Positions 37,101 through 50,100 of a stretch of 64,000 nt of DNA are shown piece after piece. Source of the stretch: Lingula anatina. Lineage: Eukaryota; Brachiopoda; Lingulata; Lingulida; Lingulidae. The stretch's first letter is position 1. Each line of letters starts with the position of its first letter. Position numbers and translations under genes: made by a program. Under the pieces are notes generated by a model, which ran no database searches, was not told the origin of the DNA, and saw only the letters and a program-made list of their open reading frames with translations. Location: positions 273,087 through 337,086 of the forward strand of contig NW_019775422.1 of the NCBI RefSeq assembly GCF_001039355.2, read 5' to 3'.

Positions 37101-40100
37101 GATAATTCCCAGACATTTTCCAGTGGTTCTACTTGTAAGTTGTCACCTATAACTGGAACAGTGTTCCTCCCACCTGGTTTAACTATCTACCTGTAGCCTC
37201 AATCAATGAGAACAATCCACTCTAATGTGATATCCAGTTAACTGGGGACACGACTGAACCACCTGACTCTCTAAATTAAACACAGTTAGCTACTATCTTA
37301 TCAGAAGAAATTTAAAATCTACTCTGGTTTCAGACCCTGTTCATATGCTTAATGACCTACATGTGCAGCTTCTTTGAATGATATGTACTGCATTAACATT
37401 GCAAAATTGCCACATCAAAATCAGTAACAAGACTAAAAACTGAATAACCTGCAAACCAGTGGAGTCATCAATTGCTGTAAAAAGTGAAGTGGCATCTTCC
37501 AAATAGGCTCATATTTCCATATTCAAAGACACAAAGTATATTAAATATAAATATCCCACTTAATTAAATAACCATGACTATATGCCACTCGTGAGATGTT
37601 ACCATGTCAATCATTGACACTACTCTAAGTTAATGAGTAATTCTGATCTAGACTTCTATGGGGTTACAGTATGATTTAATATACGGCACTATTTTACAAA
37701 CCACTAACGGAACACTGCTCAAGTACCACAGCGGATATGATCAGGCAACTTGGTTCCACAGCCTTAGGCTATAATTCAATAAAATGCGACTTCTTATGAA
37801 GAATATATAATTTATCCAAGCAAGGTTGTAAGCAGCATTACTGTCCACTTTAATGGCACATTTTTGTTGGGTCAATCCAGCTGCAAGAAAAAACTGACCC
37901 AATAGGTTCTACTGACACATCTGGCCAGAATCTTGAAAACTGTAAAATGCACTGTAGAGTACTTGCCTTCTTTGTCCACCTCAGCAGAAGCTTGCTCTGA
38001 ATCACTGGATTAGTAGCTCTAACATTATCTGACGCCTCATGTTTCTGACTGGTATATTCTTTTTCACACATCTCATAACAAACTGTGAATGCAACTCATA
38101 TAGTAGGTCAGTTAGTTAAAGCCTTTACACCCACTAGGGCCATATAATGAGACAGTGACCCACTTGCAAATGTAATCATCACAAGTGGTTGTACATATTA
38201 ACATCATTTGCTACCCCACCATAAATCAAACTATCTGTATCAATTAAAGGTATATAAAACAAGGACACATCAATAAAAAGCTCAAGAGATCAATAACACA
38301 CCTTTTCTACAACTAGGTTGCACAGAAAAGCAATCCAATAATTAAAACATTGAATATAAATTATATTCAAGGGATACACATTACTCATTTAGTCTAGAGA
38401 TAACTGTTTCAACCACTCTTTGAAACAATACAGTATAATTCAACTTATATGCCATCCAAGCCACCAGGATCTGACAATCTACTGACCAAACCAAACTTCA
38501 AAAAAGATTACTCAAATTAACACACTGAGGTTAAACAGGCTTCCTATTAAAAATAAGAACAAAAACATGGGATTTTCAAAAGTTTATTACAAAAAAAAAA
38601 AAAAAAAAAAGATATGTACATTTGACCTAATCATTTATAAATGAATTGGAGTACATTTTACTGCTGAAAAATTCCACTGGCCCAGTAGGGCCAGTAACTG
38701 ACCGATTTTCAGAAATTTCACTGGCCCAGTCCAATTTTAACTGCCACTGGCATTCGGGCCAGCGGTTAATGTCGCAGACTGATGCTACTGATAAAAAACT
38801 AAAAAGAAGCATAATGTGTTCTTTTTTGTGTGTGTGTTTGTGTGTGCATGTGTTCATAACTGTGTTCATTTTTGTACATATATACATAATTTATAAATCA
38901 GTTCTTTATTTTAGCTTGATGCTTTGGGATGCTTTGTCTACTTCCACTGACACTGTGGACAAAAATCAATCCAACGCTCTCTGTATCAGACCTTATAAAC
39001 AGATTAGTCGTTTACTAACACTGCCCGCAGATCTTTTAGCACTAATGCCGAGAGAGGATAAATGTTAGTGCTAGGTATTGCTTTGCTGGTGCTAAATAAT
39101 TTTAGGTGTTGGTTAATTTAAGAATTTTGTGGTTAATATGGGCATTAGCGGTACAAGATCTGCAGGTAGTGTAAGTAACACCTAATCCGTCTATAAGGCC
39201 TGTGTATGGTTGGTTGAATCTTATCTTGCCTATATAATTTCATCTTAGTTCAAAGGTTGACTGCACCTGTTACTGCTAGCATTTACATATCTTAAAGGTC
39301 AAAGATAACATTACTCTGTAACAAGTGCATTTTTTAAAATTAAATGACACGTAAAATAAGAAAATATTTAATCATGAAACTTATAATGATGCATTTGTAG
39401 TCACATTTTGCCATAAATTTTGCATCTTTGATGTTGTAAATAATATAAATCTTGTTTATTCCAAGTGTGTGATGTAGTGAAAGTGGTGTTTTTGTATATC
39501 ATTTCCCACTAAGACTGCTTTGTATGCCCGCTTAAAATCTTAAGTATATATGATCCAAATGCGTGGTGGACCTAACAAATTTCCTCCACATAACAAGAAG
39601 TCCTTTGGTTACCATGGTCTTGACATGTCTCATGGTTACATCACATATCTCTTCAAGGTTTTTCCCCAGAATTGGATGGGTACAGGCCATCTAACATTAT
39701 CACCTATAATTTCCTACAAAATTCCAGGAAAGCAAAGCGATCATTTCAAAAAAAAAAAAAAAAAAAAAAATTCATAAGTCATCCAGCTATCTTTGAATAC
39801 TGGCCATCAGGTGATGCCAGCAGCAGTCCAGATAACGGTTGGATGATTTGCTAGGAAAAGCCTTGTATCCCTTATATCATTAAACAATTCCTATTTCGAC
39901 TTGTGTTATAATTCAAATCATAACTAGAGGATCAGAGAGGCGATACCGCCTCCGAATATTGTACCACCAGCTGGAGCAAGCGCATTCGTACAGACCCCCA
40001 CATACACAAAATAAGGAACNTGATTTTTACTTTGTTTTTTGTCCGTTCTTTGCGTTCAGTTCTGCTGTCTTCGAAAACGATTTGCATGCGCACAATTCAT

Positions 40101-43100
40101 TCACTGTGCGCGTACCTTTTACTACAAATACTATTAGGGCTTCCTAACCAGCATGGCCATTGCATCATTTGACGTTGTCTAAGTACAAGGTTTCTGAAGG
40201 TCAAATGTCTTATTTACGTCTATTGACATATCATTGCCCTCTCTATTATAACCCTACTTTTATTCGTGCAAGTTTTGTGTTGTACTTCCATCTGTTTTTT
40301 ATCCCTCTTACGTGCTAAAAAGTTTTTTCTTTGCATGTCCACTGCATTGACTTGTTTAATAAGGACAGTCACGTGGTACGCCTGCTTACTCGACCTTCAC
40401 TGATGGAAAGTAGGTTAAGCAACTTTCCCACACTTCTTCCCACCCGCTCATTCATATGCAAGTATCTGAGTCACGTGACATGCAAGGTATGTTACAATCG
40501 TGGGATGTAAGTGCAATTTTTAGTTCTTTATTTCTATGTACTTGACGCATGTTAGACATTAAATTTGAAATAGATCTTGTTTACTTGAAGTGTTAGATGC
40601 TGTGAAAGTGCTGTTTTTGTGAATAATTTCCAGCATACAAATCGCTTTGTATGCTGCTTTAAGTTTCTGTAATAATGTCTGTTCAGAACAATTCATTATC
40701 ATCATCACCATCATTATCATTAATCAATTAATTAACTTTTCATGAAAAAGTTCATTTTTCTGAGTATTTTCAAACATGACATCCTTACTAGTGATGAAAA
40801 AACAGTCTTATATTGTTCACTCACTTTAACAGGCACCCAAACTTCAGTTTCTCTATGCCCACTCCTGAGCCATCTTTGTTTGGCTCTATGTCCACTTCTG
40901 GTGGTCACTTTGGCAGGAGGTGTAGCAGCAGCAGTCTGAAAAAGTAAAAGATAATTGCCAAATCATTTTTTTAACATTATACAGTATTTTCCTGTTAAGT
41001 AACTGTTATATTGCATAATTACCATATGATATGTAGTTTTAAACACTGTAGAGAATTTTACAACTTTCGTGATTCCCAATTTATAGATATAAGCATTTAC
41101 TCAATCCACAGAAAATAATGCTTTGTGCCTTAGGTCTACTGCATTGATTTCTCACTGACTGCAAACAGATGTGAAAAGTACTTATGTCTTCCCTGCACAA
41201 ATGAAAAATGCGGAAAGGAGTAGAAAGGAAACACTATCATATCAAAATCTACTTCTACTACACACAAATTGAAGCATTTTGTTTGTTGAGATTGATCTAC
41301 TACAACATTGTCAAAACCATGATATATAAAATGTGTTCCAGTTTTGCCATGCCTTAATGCTTCATCATTTATAAAATAAATTAAATTCATTTCAAATCTA
41401 AACATGCATCCAAAATATGTATAAGAGCATGTGATCAGCACAGTAGTGTCTTGTTCATCTGCTTATTACTGCATACCTATTCCCTAAAGTTTTATGCCCT
41501 GTTAGCCAAAATCAGGCTACAAAAATAACTTAAACTGGTTGCTAACATACCAGCATAAAATGTTCATGACTTTTTTTGTCTTCAGAAAAAGGATGGTTAT
41601 TTTGCTGATGATGTCATAGGAGTGTTTTGAGGGTGAAAGTGCCATTTTCGGTTTTTTGATGTTCTACCTTAGCTCAGATGAGAAAAATTTCTAAGGTAAA
41701 TGAAAATTGTGAATGAGCATTATAGGGCAGTATAACTGATTTTTTTTACAATGCACTCTGTTAAGATTTTATCAATAATAACTATATAAATTACACCAAC
41801 TGCAACTGATTTTTTACAATGCACTCTGTTAAGATTTCATTACCAATACCTAGATAAATTATACCTAATACCTAAATAATGGTTATTTAAAAATTGTTTA
41901 AATGATGTTATCAAAAATCAGTAGCACAAAATGGTCTTCACACCTTTGCCAATTACTACATCAATTTTGGAGATTTTATCTGCCGTGGTTGCAGAGTTAT
42001 CTACCGCTACCTACGGCTACACCCAATTTGGATTATTGTGGTGTGGTCAAAAAATTCTCCAAGGTACTTCAAGAGGTCAAAATGGCAGCTTCGTACAATG
42101 ACAGCCCTGCCTTCTACCAAAATAGCACAGTCCTTCAGGATATGCCTGATATAATGGATCAATACATAAATAAGAAATTACATTAGCTTACATAATGATG
42201 GAAGGGTATATAAACTTAAGGGGAGGGGAGATACCTAGGATTTATCAAACCACCATCACTAGGCACAAACTACAAAGTAACATGATCCTTCACACTTAAG
42301 ATACATTTTTACTAGCAGACTTGTTTTACAATCCTGGAAAATAAATATTTTGGGCTTAAAAATAATAAAAATTAGCTTACAAAAATGACTACATGTCCCC
42401 ATAAGCACCAGTCAATACAATTCTTACAGCATCATCTTGCTAATGAAAGAAGCTACAAAATATTCTCTAATATTTTTTTTTAAAAGTATTGTTTAGATAT
42501 TATCAGAAAAGTGTGAAATTCAGGAAATAGGTACAAGAAAAGAAAGAAAAAAAGCCTTAAAATCACACAGACCAGCAAACTTAGGAGGATTTATCAGACT
42601 GTCCTATTCAAAATCTAGTCCAAAGGTAGAGTTCAAAGATGAAATCTATAGATAATGAAAAATCAACAACTACCTCTAGATAAAATTTCTAAGTCAAACA
42701 GAAAAGTCATGTAGCAGTATATATAAAGATATAGTGTGAAGGTATGTAATAGATGACACAAGTCTACAAGATGAAAACTGTGGTATATGTGTATATGAGT
42801 GAGATGCAAACCGTTTCAAGAATCAAGGGTCTGTCTCTCTCTTAGTTCTTAAAAATTTATTTTTTAATAATAGAGACATTTTGAATAAAGCAAGGTGAAA
42901 CATGTACTCATTACTTCAGCATAACCAGGCATCTGATAATGTCCCCTCTTCTGTTCTAGCCTTCTATGTCAAGAAAACGGTTCCGANTATACGCTGGTGG
43001 TACTAATAAGGACAGTCACGTGGTATGCCTGCTTACTCGACCTTCACTGACGGAAAGTAGGTTAAGCAGTTTTCCCACACTTCTTCCCACCCCCTCATTC

Positions 43101-46100
43101 ATATGCTAGTATCTGAGTCGCGTGACACGCAAGGTATGTTACAATTGTGGGATGTAAGTGCAATTTTTCGCTTTTTATTTCTATGTACTTGGCGCATGTT
43201 AGACGTTAAATTTGAAATAGATCTTGTTTACTTGAAGTGTTAGATGCTGTGAAAGTGCTGTTTTTGTGAATAATTTCCAACTAAAATCGCTTTGTATGCT
43301 GCTTTAAGTTTCTGTAATAATGTCTGTTCAGAACAATTCATTATCAATATCACCATCATTATCATTAATCAATTAATTAACTTTTCATGAAAAAGTTAAA
43401 AAAAGTTCATTTTTCTGAGTATTTTCAAACATGACATCCTTACTAGTGATGAAAAAACAGTCTTATATTGTTCACTCACTTTAACAGGCACCCAAACTTC
43501 AGTTTCTCTATGCCCACTCCTGAGCCATCTTTGTTTGGCTCTATGTCCACTTCTGGTGGTCACTTTGGCAGGAGGTGTAGCAGCAGCAGTCTGAAAAAGT
43601 AAAAGATAATTGCCAAATCATTTTATTAACATTATACGGTATTTTCCTGTTAAGTAACTGTTATATTGCATAACTACCAAATGATACAGTAAACACTGTA
43701 GAGAATTTTACAACTTTCGTGATTCCCAGTTTATAGATATAAGCATAAATTTACTCAATCCACAGAAAATAATGTTTAGTGCCTTAGGTCTACTGCATTG
43801 ATTTCTCACTGACTGCAAACAGATGTGAAAAGTACTTATGTCTTCCCTGCACAAATGAAAAATGCCGAAAGGAGTAGAAAGGAAACACTATCATATCAAA
43901 ATCTACTCCTACTACACACAAATTGAAGCATTTTGTTTGTTGAGATTGACCTACTAAAACATTGTCAAAGCCATGATATATAAAATGTGTTCCAGTTTTG
44001 CCATGCCTTAATGCTTCATCATTTATAAAATAAATTAAATTCATTTCAAATCTAAACATGCATCCAAAATATGTATGAGCGCATGTGATCAACACAGTAG
44101 TGTCTTGTTCATCCACTCATTACTGCATACCTATACCCTAAAGTTTTATGCCCTATAGGCTATTTTAGCCAAAATCAGGCTAAAAAAAATAACTAAAACT
44201 GGTTGCTAATATACCACCACAAAATGTTTATGAATTTTTTGTCTTCAGAAAAAGGATGGTCATTTTGCTGATGATGTCATAGGAGTGTTTTGAGGGTGAA
44301 GGTGCCATTTTTAGGTTTTTTGGTGTTCTACCTTAGCTCAGATGAGAAAAATTTTTAAGGTAAATGAAAATTGTGAATGAGCATTATAGGGCAGTAGAAC
44401 TGATTTTTTTTACAATGCACTCTGTTAAGATTTTATCAATAATAACTACATAAATTACACCAACTGCAACTGATTTTTTACAATGCACTCTGTTAAGATT
44501 TCATTACTAATACCTAGATAAATTACAACTACTAGTAATACATGGTCATTTAAAAATTGTTTAAATGATGTTATCAAAAATCAGTAGCACAAAATTGTCT
44601 TCACACCTTTGTCAATTACTACATCAATTTTGGAGATTTTATCTGCCGTGGTTGCAGAGTTATCCACCGCTACCTACGGCTACATCCAATTTGGATTATT
44701 GTGGTGTGGTCAAAAAATTCTCCAAGGTACTTCAAGAGGTCAAAATGGCAGCTTCGTACAATGACAGCCCTGCCTTCTACCAAAATAGCAGTCCTTCAGG
44801 ATATGTCTGATATAATGGATCAATACATAAATAAGAAATTACATTAGCTTACATAATGATGTAAGGGTATATAAACTTAAGGGGAGGGGAGATATCTAGG
44901 ATTTATCACTAGGCACAGTTTACAAAGTAACATGATCTTTCACACTTAAGATACATTTTTACTAGCAGATTTGTTTTACAATCCTGCAAAATAAATATTT
45001 TGGGCGTAAAAATAATAAAAATTAGCTTACAAAAATGACTACATGTCCCCAAAAGCACCAGTCAATACAATTCTTACAGCATCATCTTCCTAATGAAAGA
45101 AGCTACAAAATATTGTCTTACATTCTTCTTTAAAGGTACTGTTTAGATATTATCAGAAAAGTGTGAAATTAAGGAAAAGTACAAGAGAAGAAAGAAAAAA
45201 AGCCTTAAAATCACACAGACCAGCAAACTTAGAAGGATTTATCAGACTGTCCTATTCAAAATCTAGTCCAAATAAAGGTAGAGTTCAAAAATGAAATCTA
45301 TAGATAATGAAAAATCAACAACTAACTCTAGATAAAATTTCTAAGTCAAACAGAAAAGTCATGTAGCAGTATATATAAAGATATAGTGTGAAGGTATGTA
45401 ATAGATGACACAAGTCGGCAAGATGGAAACTATGTGGTATATGTGTATATGAGTGAGAAGCAAACCGTTTCAAGAATCAAGGGTCTGTCTCTCTCTTAGT
45501 TCTTAAAAATTTATTTTTTAATAATAGAGACATTTTGAATAAAGCAAGGTGAAACATGTACTCATTACTTCAGCATAACCAGGCATCTGATAATGTCCCC
45601 TCTTCTGTTCTAGCCTTCTATGTCAAGAAAACGGTTCCTACTTAAAGGGATAATAACTCTTCGTATGAGATCTATATTTCACAATAAAAACATTAACTCA
45701 TAGAAATATAATATATTCTGTTTTACCACAAAAAACGGCAGTAATAGCTATTATTCTGATATCTGAGCCTGTCATTTGACCCCGTGACCTCCATAGATGG
45801 CTATACACTGTAATAATCTCTTAAGAAATTATTATCAAAAAAAAAAAAAAAAAAAGGGACTAACTTTGAATGTAGAAATGGATTCATTAACCATTTGTAA
45901 GTATAGCAAAATTGTTGTTTACTCCAGGGAAATTCATTTTTTGGCCAAAAGGAACAGTTATTATCTCTTTAAGCAAAGGAAAAATTCTCTCTTGGATCCC
46001 ACAAAATTGTGTAATGTGACTTTTAATACCCCTATGGACATTTCCACACAATAATGTTCATCTTTTCTTACTTAAATAAAAATATATATACTGCTTCAAG

Positions 46101-46642
46101 GCTCTCAAATCAAACTTACGCATTTTGCATGAGGTTGACATTTATTTTAAAATCGCTGTGTCAGCAGTTTTCTTTGATGTCATTACTTGGCACAAGTGAA
46201 CAAGTACTTGTTCACGTATAGTAGCACATCCCACTTACCACTTCAACCATTGCCACCATGATGTAAAGCTTAGTAGCACTTACAGTTTACTAGTAGTCAA
46301 CATATGCCCAGGAATTCCATCTACCAAATTTTGTTCATACTATTTTCCCTTTTTATTTTATTTTTTGAAACAGGACCTGTGTCCAAATAAAATGAAATGA
46401 TTATGAAGTGTTTGATACACTATTATGTGCTTCAGTTTCTTAAACGATTACGTGAGAAATAATTGAAAAAGGGACTTGAATCTTAGGCTAAATTAGTAAA
46501 TAAATATCAAATTTGGTTACAAGATAGACCAAAACTATACTAACACAGAGTGCCCAGCTAATGTGCCAGAGTTTAAAAAACGTAAAAAATCCATGTCTCA
46601 ACATGTCAAGGCTATGAAACAACTACTCACCTTCAGCTTCAT
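30945..46642 (-). CDS. Large C2H2 zinc-finger nuclear protein
   Basis: The model is exon 1 46642-46631 (MKLK), exon 2 43590-43480 or its near-identical copy 40935-40825, exon 3 36139-34451 and exon 4 34178-30945, all phase 0, about 1681 aa with one exon 2. Exon 3 begins with GTG at an acceptor, so it is not a start. Two adjacent C2H2 fingers lie near residues 520-575 (CKKCPLTLYDKEAMCEH and CNACSVKFDCRVALASH). Two more end the protein near 1605-1660 (CGFCFHWFDSMKNLEHH and CPICNYGPLMEMYAVKQH). Exon 4 also has a long basic tract (KRTKQNRRRAGRRSWAVRY), an acidic run followed by VIFIG that fits a SUMO-interacting motif, a Gln/Met-rich middle, and PQDLRV, close to a CtBP-binding PxDLS motif. I do not recognise an orthologue. 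A chromatin or transcription role is inferred. Confidence 0.75.
34451..36139 (-). CDS. Zinc-finger gene, third coding exon (563 codons)
   Basis: The exon starts after TTTCAG at 36140 and ends before the donor GTAGGA. It opens SESPEKSSRKCTLKK and is Ser/Lys-rich with repeated SP and TP sites. Two C2H2 fingers lie close to its 3' end. Phase 0 at both ends lets it join exon 2 and exon 4 directly. Confidence 0.88.
38588..38800 (-). other. Coding-like fragment and poly(A) in the zinc-finger intron
   Basis: The minus strand at about 38785-38660 reads NRWPECQWQLKLDWASEI, then SENRSVTGPTGPVEFFS, which looks protein-like and not like random intron. No splice phase connects it to the zinc-finger exons. 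An A-run (plus-strand sense) follows at 38590. It may be a retroposed or transposon-borne piece. The family is not recognised. Confidence 0.3.
40357..42984. repeat. Direct duplication, copy 1 (about 2.63 kb)
   Basis: The copy runs from 'taataaggacagtcacgtgg' to 'gtcaagaaaacggttcc'. It is collinear with 43004-45638, with scattered substitutions and small indels at a few percent. The 111-bp exon inside it (40825-40935) is identical in the other copy. The junction between copies holds a single N at 42987 and about 16 bp of unrelated sequence. Confidence 0.9.
40825..40935 (-). CDS. Zinc-finger gene exon 2, copy in duplication unit 1
   Basis: It has acceptor TTTTTCAG and donor GTGAGT, is 37 codons long and phase 0 at both ends. 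It encodes TAAATPPAKVTTRSGHRAKQ, then RWLRSGHRETEVWVPVK. Joining to the MKLK exon upstream and the SESPEK exon downstream keeps the frame. Confidence 0.7.
43004..45638. repeat. Direct duplication, copy 2 (about 2.63 kb)
   Basis: This is the partner of 40357-42984. Differences include a short A-rich insertion near 43390 ('gttaaaaaa') and a loss near 43685. Long open frames in both copies (for example minus 44116-43790) are repeated intron sequence with no domain. Confidence 0.9.
43480..43590 (-). CDS. Zinc-finger gene exon 2, copy in duplication unit 2
   Basis: It is identical in sequence and splice sites to 40825-40935. If the duplication is real, both exons could be included without a frameshift, doubling a 37-residue basic segment. 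If the duplication is an assembly artefact, only one exists. Confidence 0.6.
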
Positions 46643-47122
46643 TTCACAAGGACAAAATATTCTCCCTCCAGTTTCCCGTTGTTATTGCTGTTGGTGATGG
46701 TCAATCCGCCATTTCTCTCCGCATTCCACACACTGGCCTCGTTTTTATTAAGCGTGTGGGCCAACTTCACATCGAAAATGAGGTTTTTGTTAACATGGCT
46801 CTAGCATTAAAAAGTGCCTGTCGAAATTATTGCGCCTAGACTCTTTGAAATCACCGCATTCTTTAAACAAAAAGTTTTTGTCGTTGTTATAGGAGCGAAG
46901 CTATACATGTTTACTTGTTTTTTTGAGGAGACAAAAAGGTCATGTGACTTATACACAGCCAATCAAAATCTCAGGTTTTGTCCAACCTGAGGCTGCGGTT
47001 GTAAATGGGTCAACATTTAAATGCCTTGTCTGTGCTCACTTTATGTTTGTAAATATTTTCCCATTCCCAGCAAAGGTTCCCTGTTCTTTTTGTAGGCATA
47101 TATGAGATAATACTTTCTTAGG
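46643..47122. promoter_or_regulatory. Bidirectional promoter of the zinc-finger gene and KMT5A
   Basis: The inferred start codons are 480 bp apart on opposite strands. The minus-strand leader contains GAGAAATGGCGGATTG (about 46715-46700), a YY1-like site. The interval is CG-richer than its surroundings and has no obvious TATA box. Confidence 0.5.
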
Positions 47123-50100
47123 ATGGTCAAAGGTGAGGTTACATGTCATTTGTACTTTTTTGTACTTATCAGTCAGTTGATAGGGAGATCAAATAATATC
47201 CATAATCATTGCATGACAGATTCGTCGTTTGCATTACAATTTTCCCAAAATTCAATCAAATAGGTCTACTAACTTTGATCAATGTCTCTGGTATTCAGAT
47301 TAATTATATTGGAAATATATGTACGTGTAGAGGATACCACAAACTGTGACATCCAAGTCAACTTGTATTTATTCAATTTTCTAAGTACTTTGTTCAGTTT
47401 ATTTTAAAAATTATCTTAATAAATTTTATTTTTGTATTATCAAGAATATATAAAAATCAATTTCTGGAATGTACATATTAAAATTCAGTAAAAAACCAGC
47501 TATCAATGTCATACGTTTAGAAATTGTATAATCTTACAACATTTAACGTACATGCAGAATTTCACATGTTTCCAAGTTGCTGTATTTGTACAAATGTCCT
47601 CATTGAAAACTTGTTTTGGATCAGGATGTTGGTGTTGAAGATGCTTATTCACCTTAATAAAAACTTTTCATTCATTTATATCATGTTGCAAAGACCTCGA
47701 TAAGTAAAATCTCCTTAAATTTTAGGTAAAACTGCAGGTATAGTTGGAGGCAAGGAAAACCTGAAGAATATCAAAGAAAATAGTACCACGGTTCAAGAGG
47801 TAATGAAGCACACCAATAATGTCTCTGTCTAAACTAGACTTTGTGGGTTATGCAGTTTTGTAAAGATTGTCATGTTTTGTTTTAAAGGTACATATGAAGC
47901 AAGTGTAGATTCCCTATAGTGCATATATCAATAACTAGTACCAGTGTCTCACACAGCTTAAATAAAGTGCACATGGCAAAATATTAATCACTCAATCAGC
48001 CCCCCCCCCCCAAAAAAAAAAAACAGATTTAAATGTACAGCATGTTTTGATCAGAATAAATTTGATGAATAAGTTCTAAATAAAAATATCTTTTACAAAA
48101 GCAGTACTACTACTTGTGCTTTTAGGTTAAGAAAAGTATGGAAGATCAGAAAGAAATTTCAGATCCTCTTTCTCCAAGAATCACAAAATTCTTTCACACA
48201 ACCCTGAAAGAAGTGGATGAAAGAAGTCTACCCAAAAGAGCTCTTTTGAAGGAACCAAGCCCTCTTCTTCAGTCAGGTAAACTAAATCAGGTGTCATAAT
48301 TAGATGATCTGAGTATGCAGGGTTAAGTCGATATAAAAGTGGAACCTGCTTCTTCTAGCCCATCCTTGGCACTGTTAGTTTCAAGAAACTTTGGATTTGT
48401 GCTAGAAGTTGACCCCTGTGCCCTGGTATTACAACACACAGTATTGCAAATATGTCCTATTCAGGAGTAGCAGTATCAAACACTGTGCAGACCAAGCCAA
48501 GCACTCAGCAATACAAGATAAAGCTGGGACATATGGACATTGGGTACTTGTTCTTTAATGTTACCATCTATTTTGAATATGAAGTAATGTATTTTTCTGT
48601 CCTTCAAATCCTTCTTGTTTTATGATGTTTGATGTATATTGTATAACCGGAACTCATGTACCAAGCCAGTGGCACATGCTCAGAGATTCTCCAGCTTCTC
48701 TGAACTGATAAAACTGCTCATGTATGTGTGTAAATGTAAGGTGTGTATGTGTGTGTTATTGACTTATTTTTTTTTAATTATCTCATAATTTTTTACATTA
48801 TTTTTTTTCTTGCAGATGGTGTAATAGATGTATCAGCCCAGCACACATTTAATTGCAGCAAAAGTGACAGTATACCCAACTCACAATTGACTTCAAAGCA
48901 AAATGAAGTTGAAGTGACAATCCAAAGTGATAAACCAGGTATGAATCTCATCTATGCAAATGGCTTGTTGGTAGCTAATATCAGCAAGTACAGATGCAGT
49001 GCCCAATACCATGGGGAAAGGATGGGGTCATAGTCTTGTTGATGTAGTGGCATACCATTTGTTGAGTGAACTACTGTTGGGTTTTTGATAGGTCAGACAT
49101 GTAAGTAAAATGAATTGAGTTGCCCATCAATTGTGAGAGCAGCTAAGAAAATCTGAAGCTCTGTCAAAGTAGTTTTAAATTCAGTTTCTCTTGGTAATGG
49201 TTAACTTAAGTTTTGTTTAAATTTATAGAAACAGCACCAGCTGCTGCAACAGCAGGGGTGAAGTCTAAGCAAGGCATTCGGGGTAAGAAAGGTTTGAAGA
49301 AGTCAAGCAGTGTGGCAGACAGTCCATCTCAACCAAGACCAAAGACAACAAAGAAGAAGTATGTACTTTTTACCTTAATGTGTTACTTTGGATGACTTTT
49401 TGTAATGTTGGTAAGCAAAATACTAATAATGTTGAAATTTGGGCCATAATTCACTTAAGTGAACTGTTAATTTAGTGTAAACATAGTCCAGTGGTTATTA
49501 TTTCAATACAGAATCATTTAAATCCACTTTAGAGCTAAAGAATTTTTACACTGCTTCATATATCTGGATTATTATATTACTTTATTTTTATTACTATTAT
49601 TTTGTAGGAGAAGCACTACAGAAGTGAAAAGTCACATGGTAACTGACTATTTTCCTGTGAGAAGAAGTGAAAGAAGACCAAAGAAAGAGATAAAGGTAAA
49701 GAAAAAAGCTTGATCTCAAAATTTTCCTGATAATTGTTTATACAAATTCCAGCTGTGTCGAACAATGATTGTGAAAAGCAATTTTTGGTTCTTATATTAG
49801 ATAGTCACTTAACTGTTCTAAATATTTACATATAAGGTTTATATTGCAAAAATTGCATTTATAGTGAAATACTGCTGTTTGGTTATTTGGTCAGGAAGAA
49901 GAGCAGAAGCATCTTCATGAAGTTATATTGTCTGGAAAAGAAGAAGGTCTAAAGGTATGTCAATCATTCCAGCTGTATGTGCTCATAAAAATGCAGTTTT
50001 TCCAGTAACACCCAATCATTTTCAACTGTAGATAATAAAAAACCAATTTTCAAAAATGTCCTATAATGCCTGTATGATTTTCAATTGTAGATGCACAGTA

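Noticed and set aside
37967-38082. Possible extra zinc-finger exon (CYEMCEKEYTSQKHEASDNV...LRWTKK) with a GC donor
   Set aside because: The exit phase fits exon 3, but the entry phase is 2 nt while exon 2 ends in phase 0. Read from phase 0 it hits TGA. It would need an undetected exon in between, so it is left out of the model.
41136-44116. Paired open frames in both duplication units (minus 41441-41136 and 44116-43790; plus 41902-42186 and 44565-44810)
   Set aside because: They are repeated only because the DNA is duplicated. Indels between copies change the frames (for example 44810 truncates), and no domain is visible.
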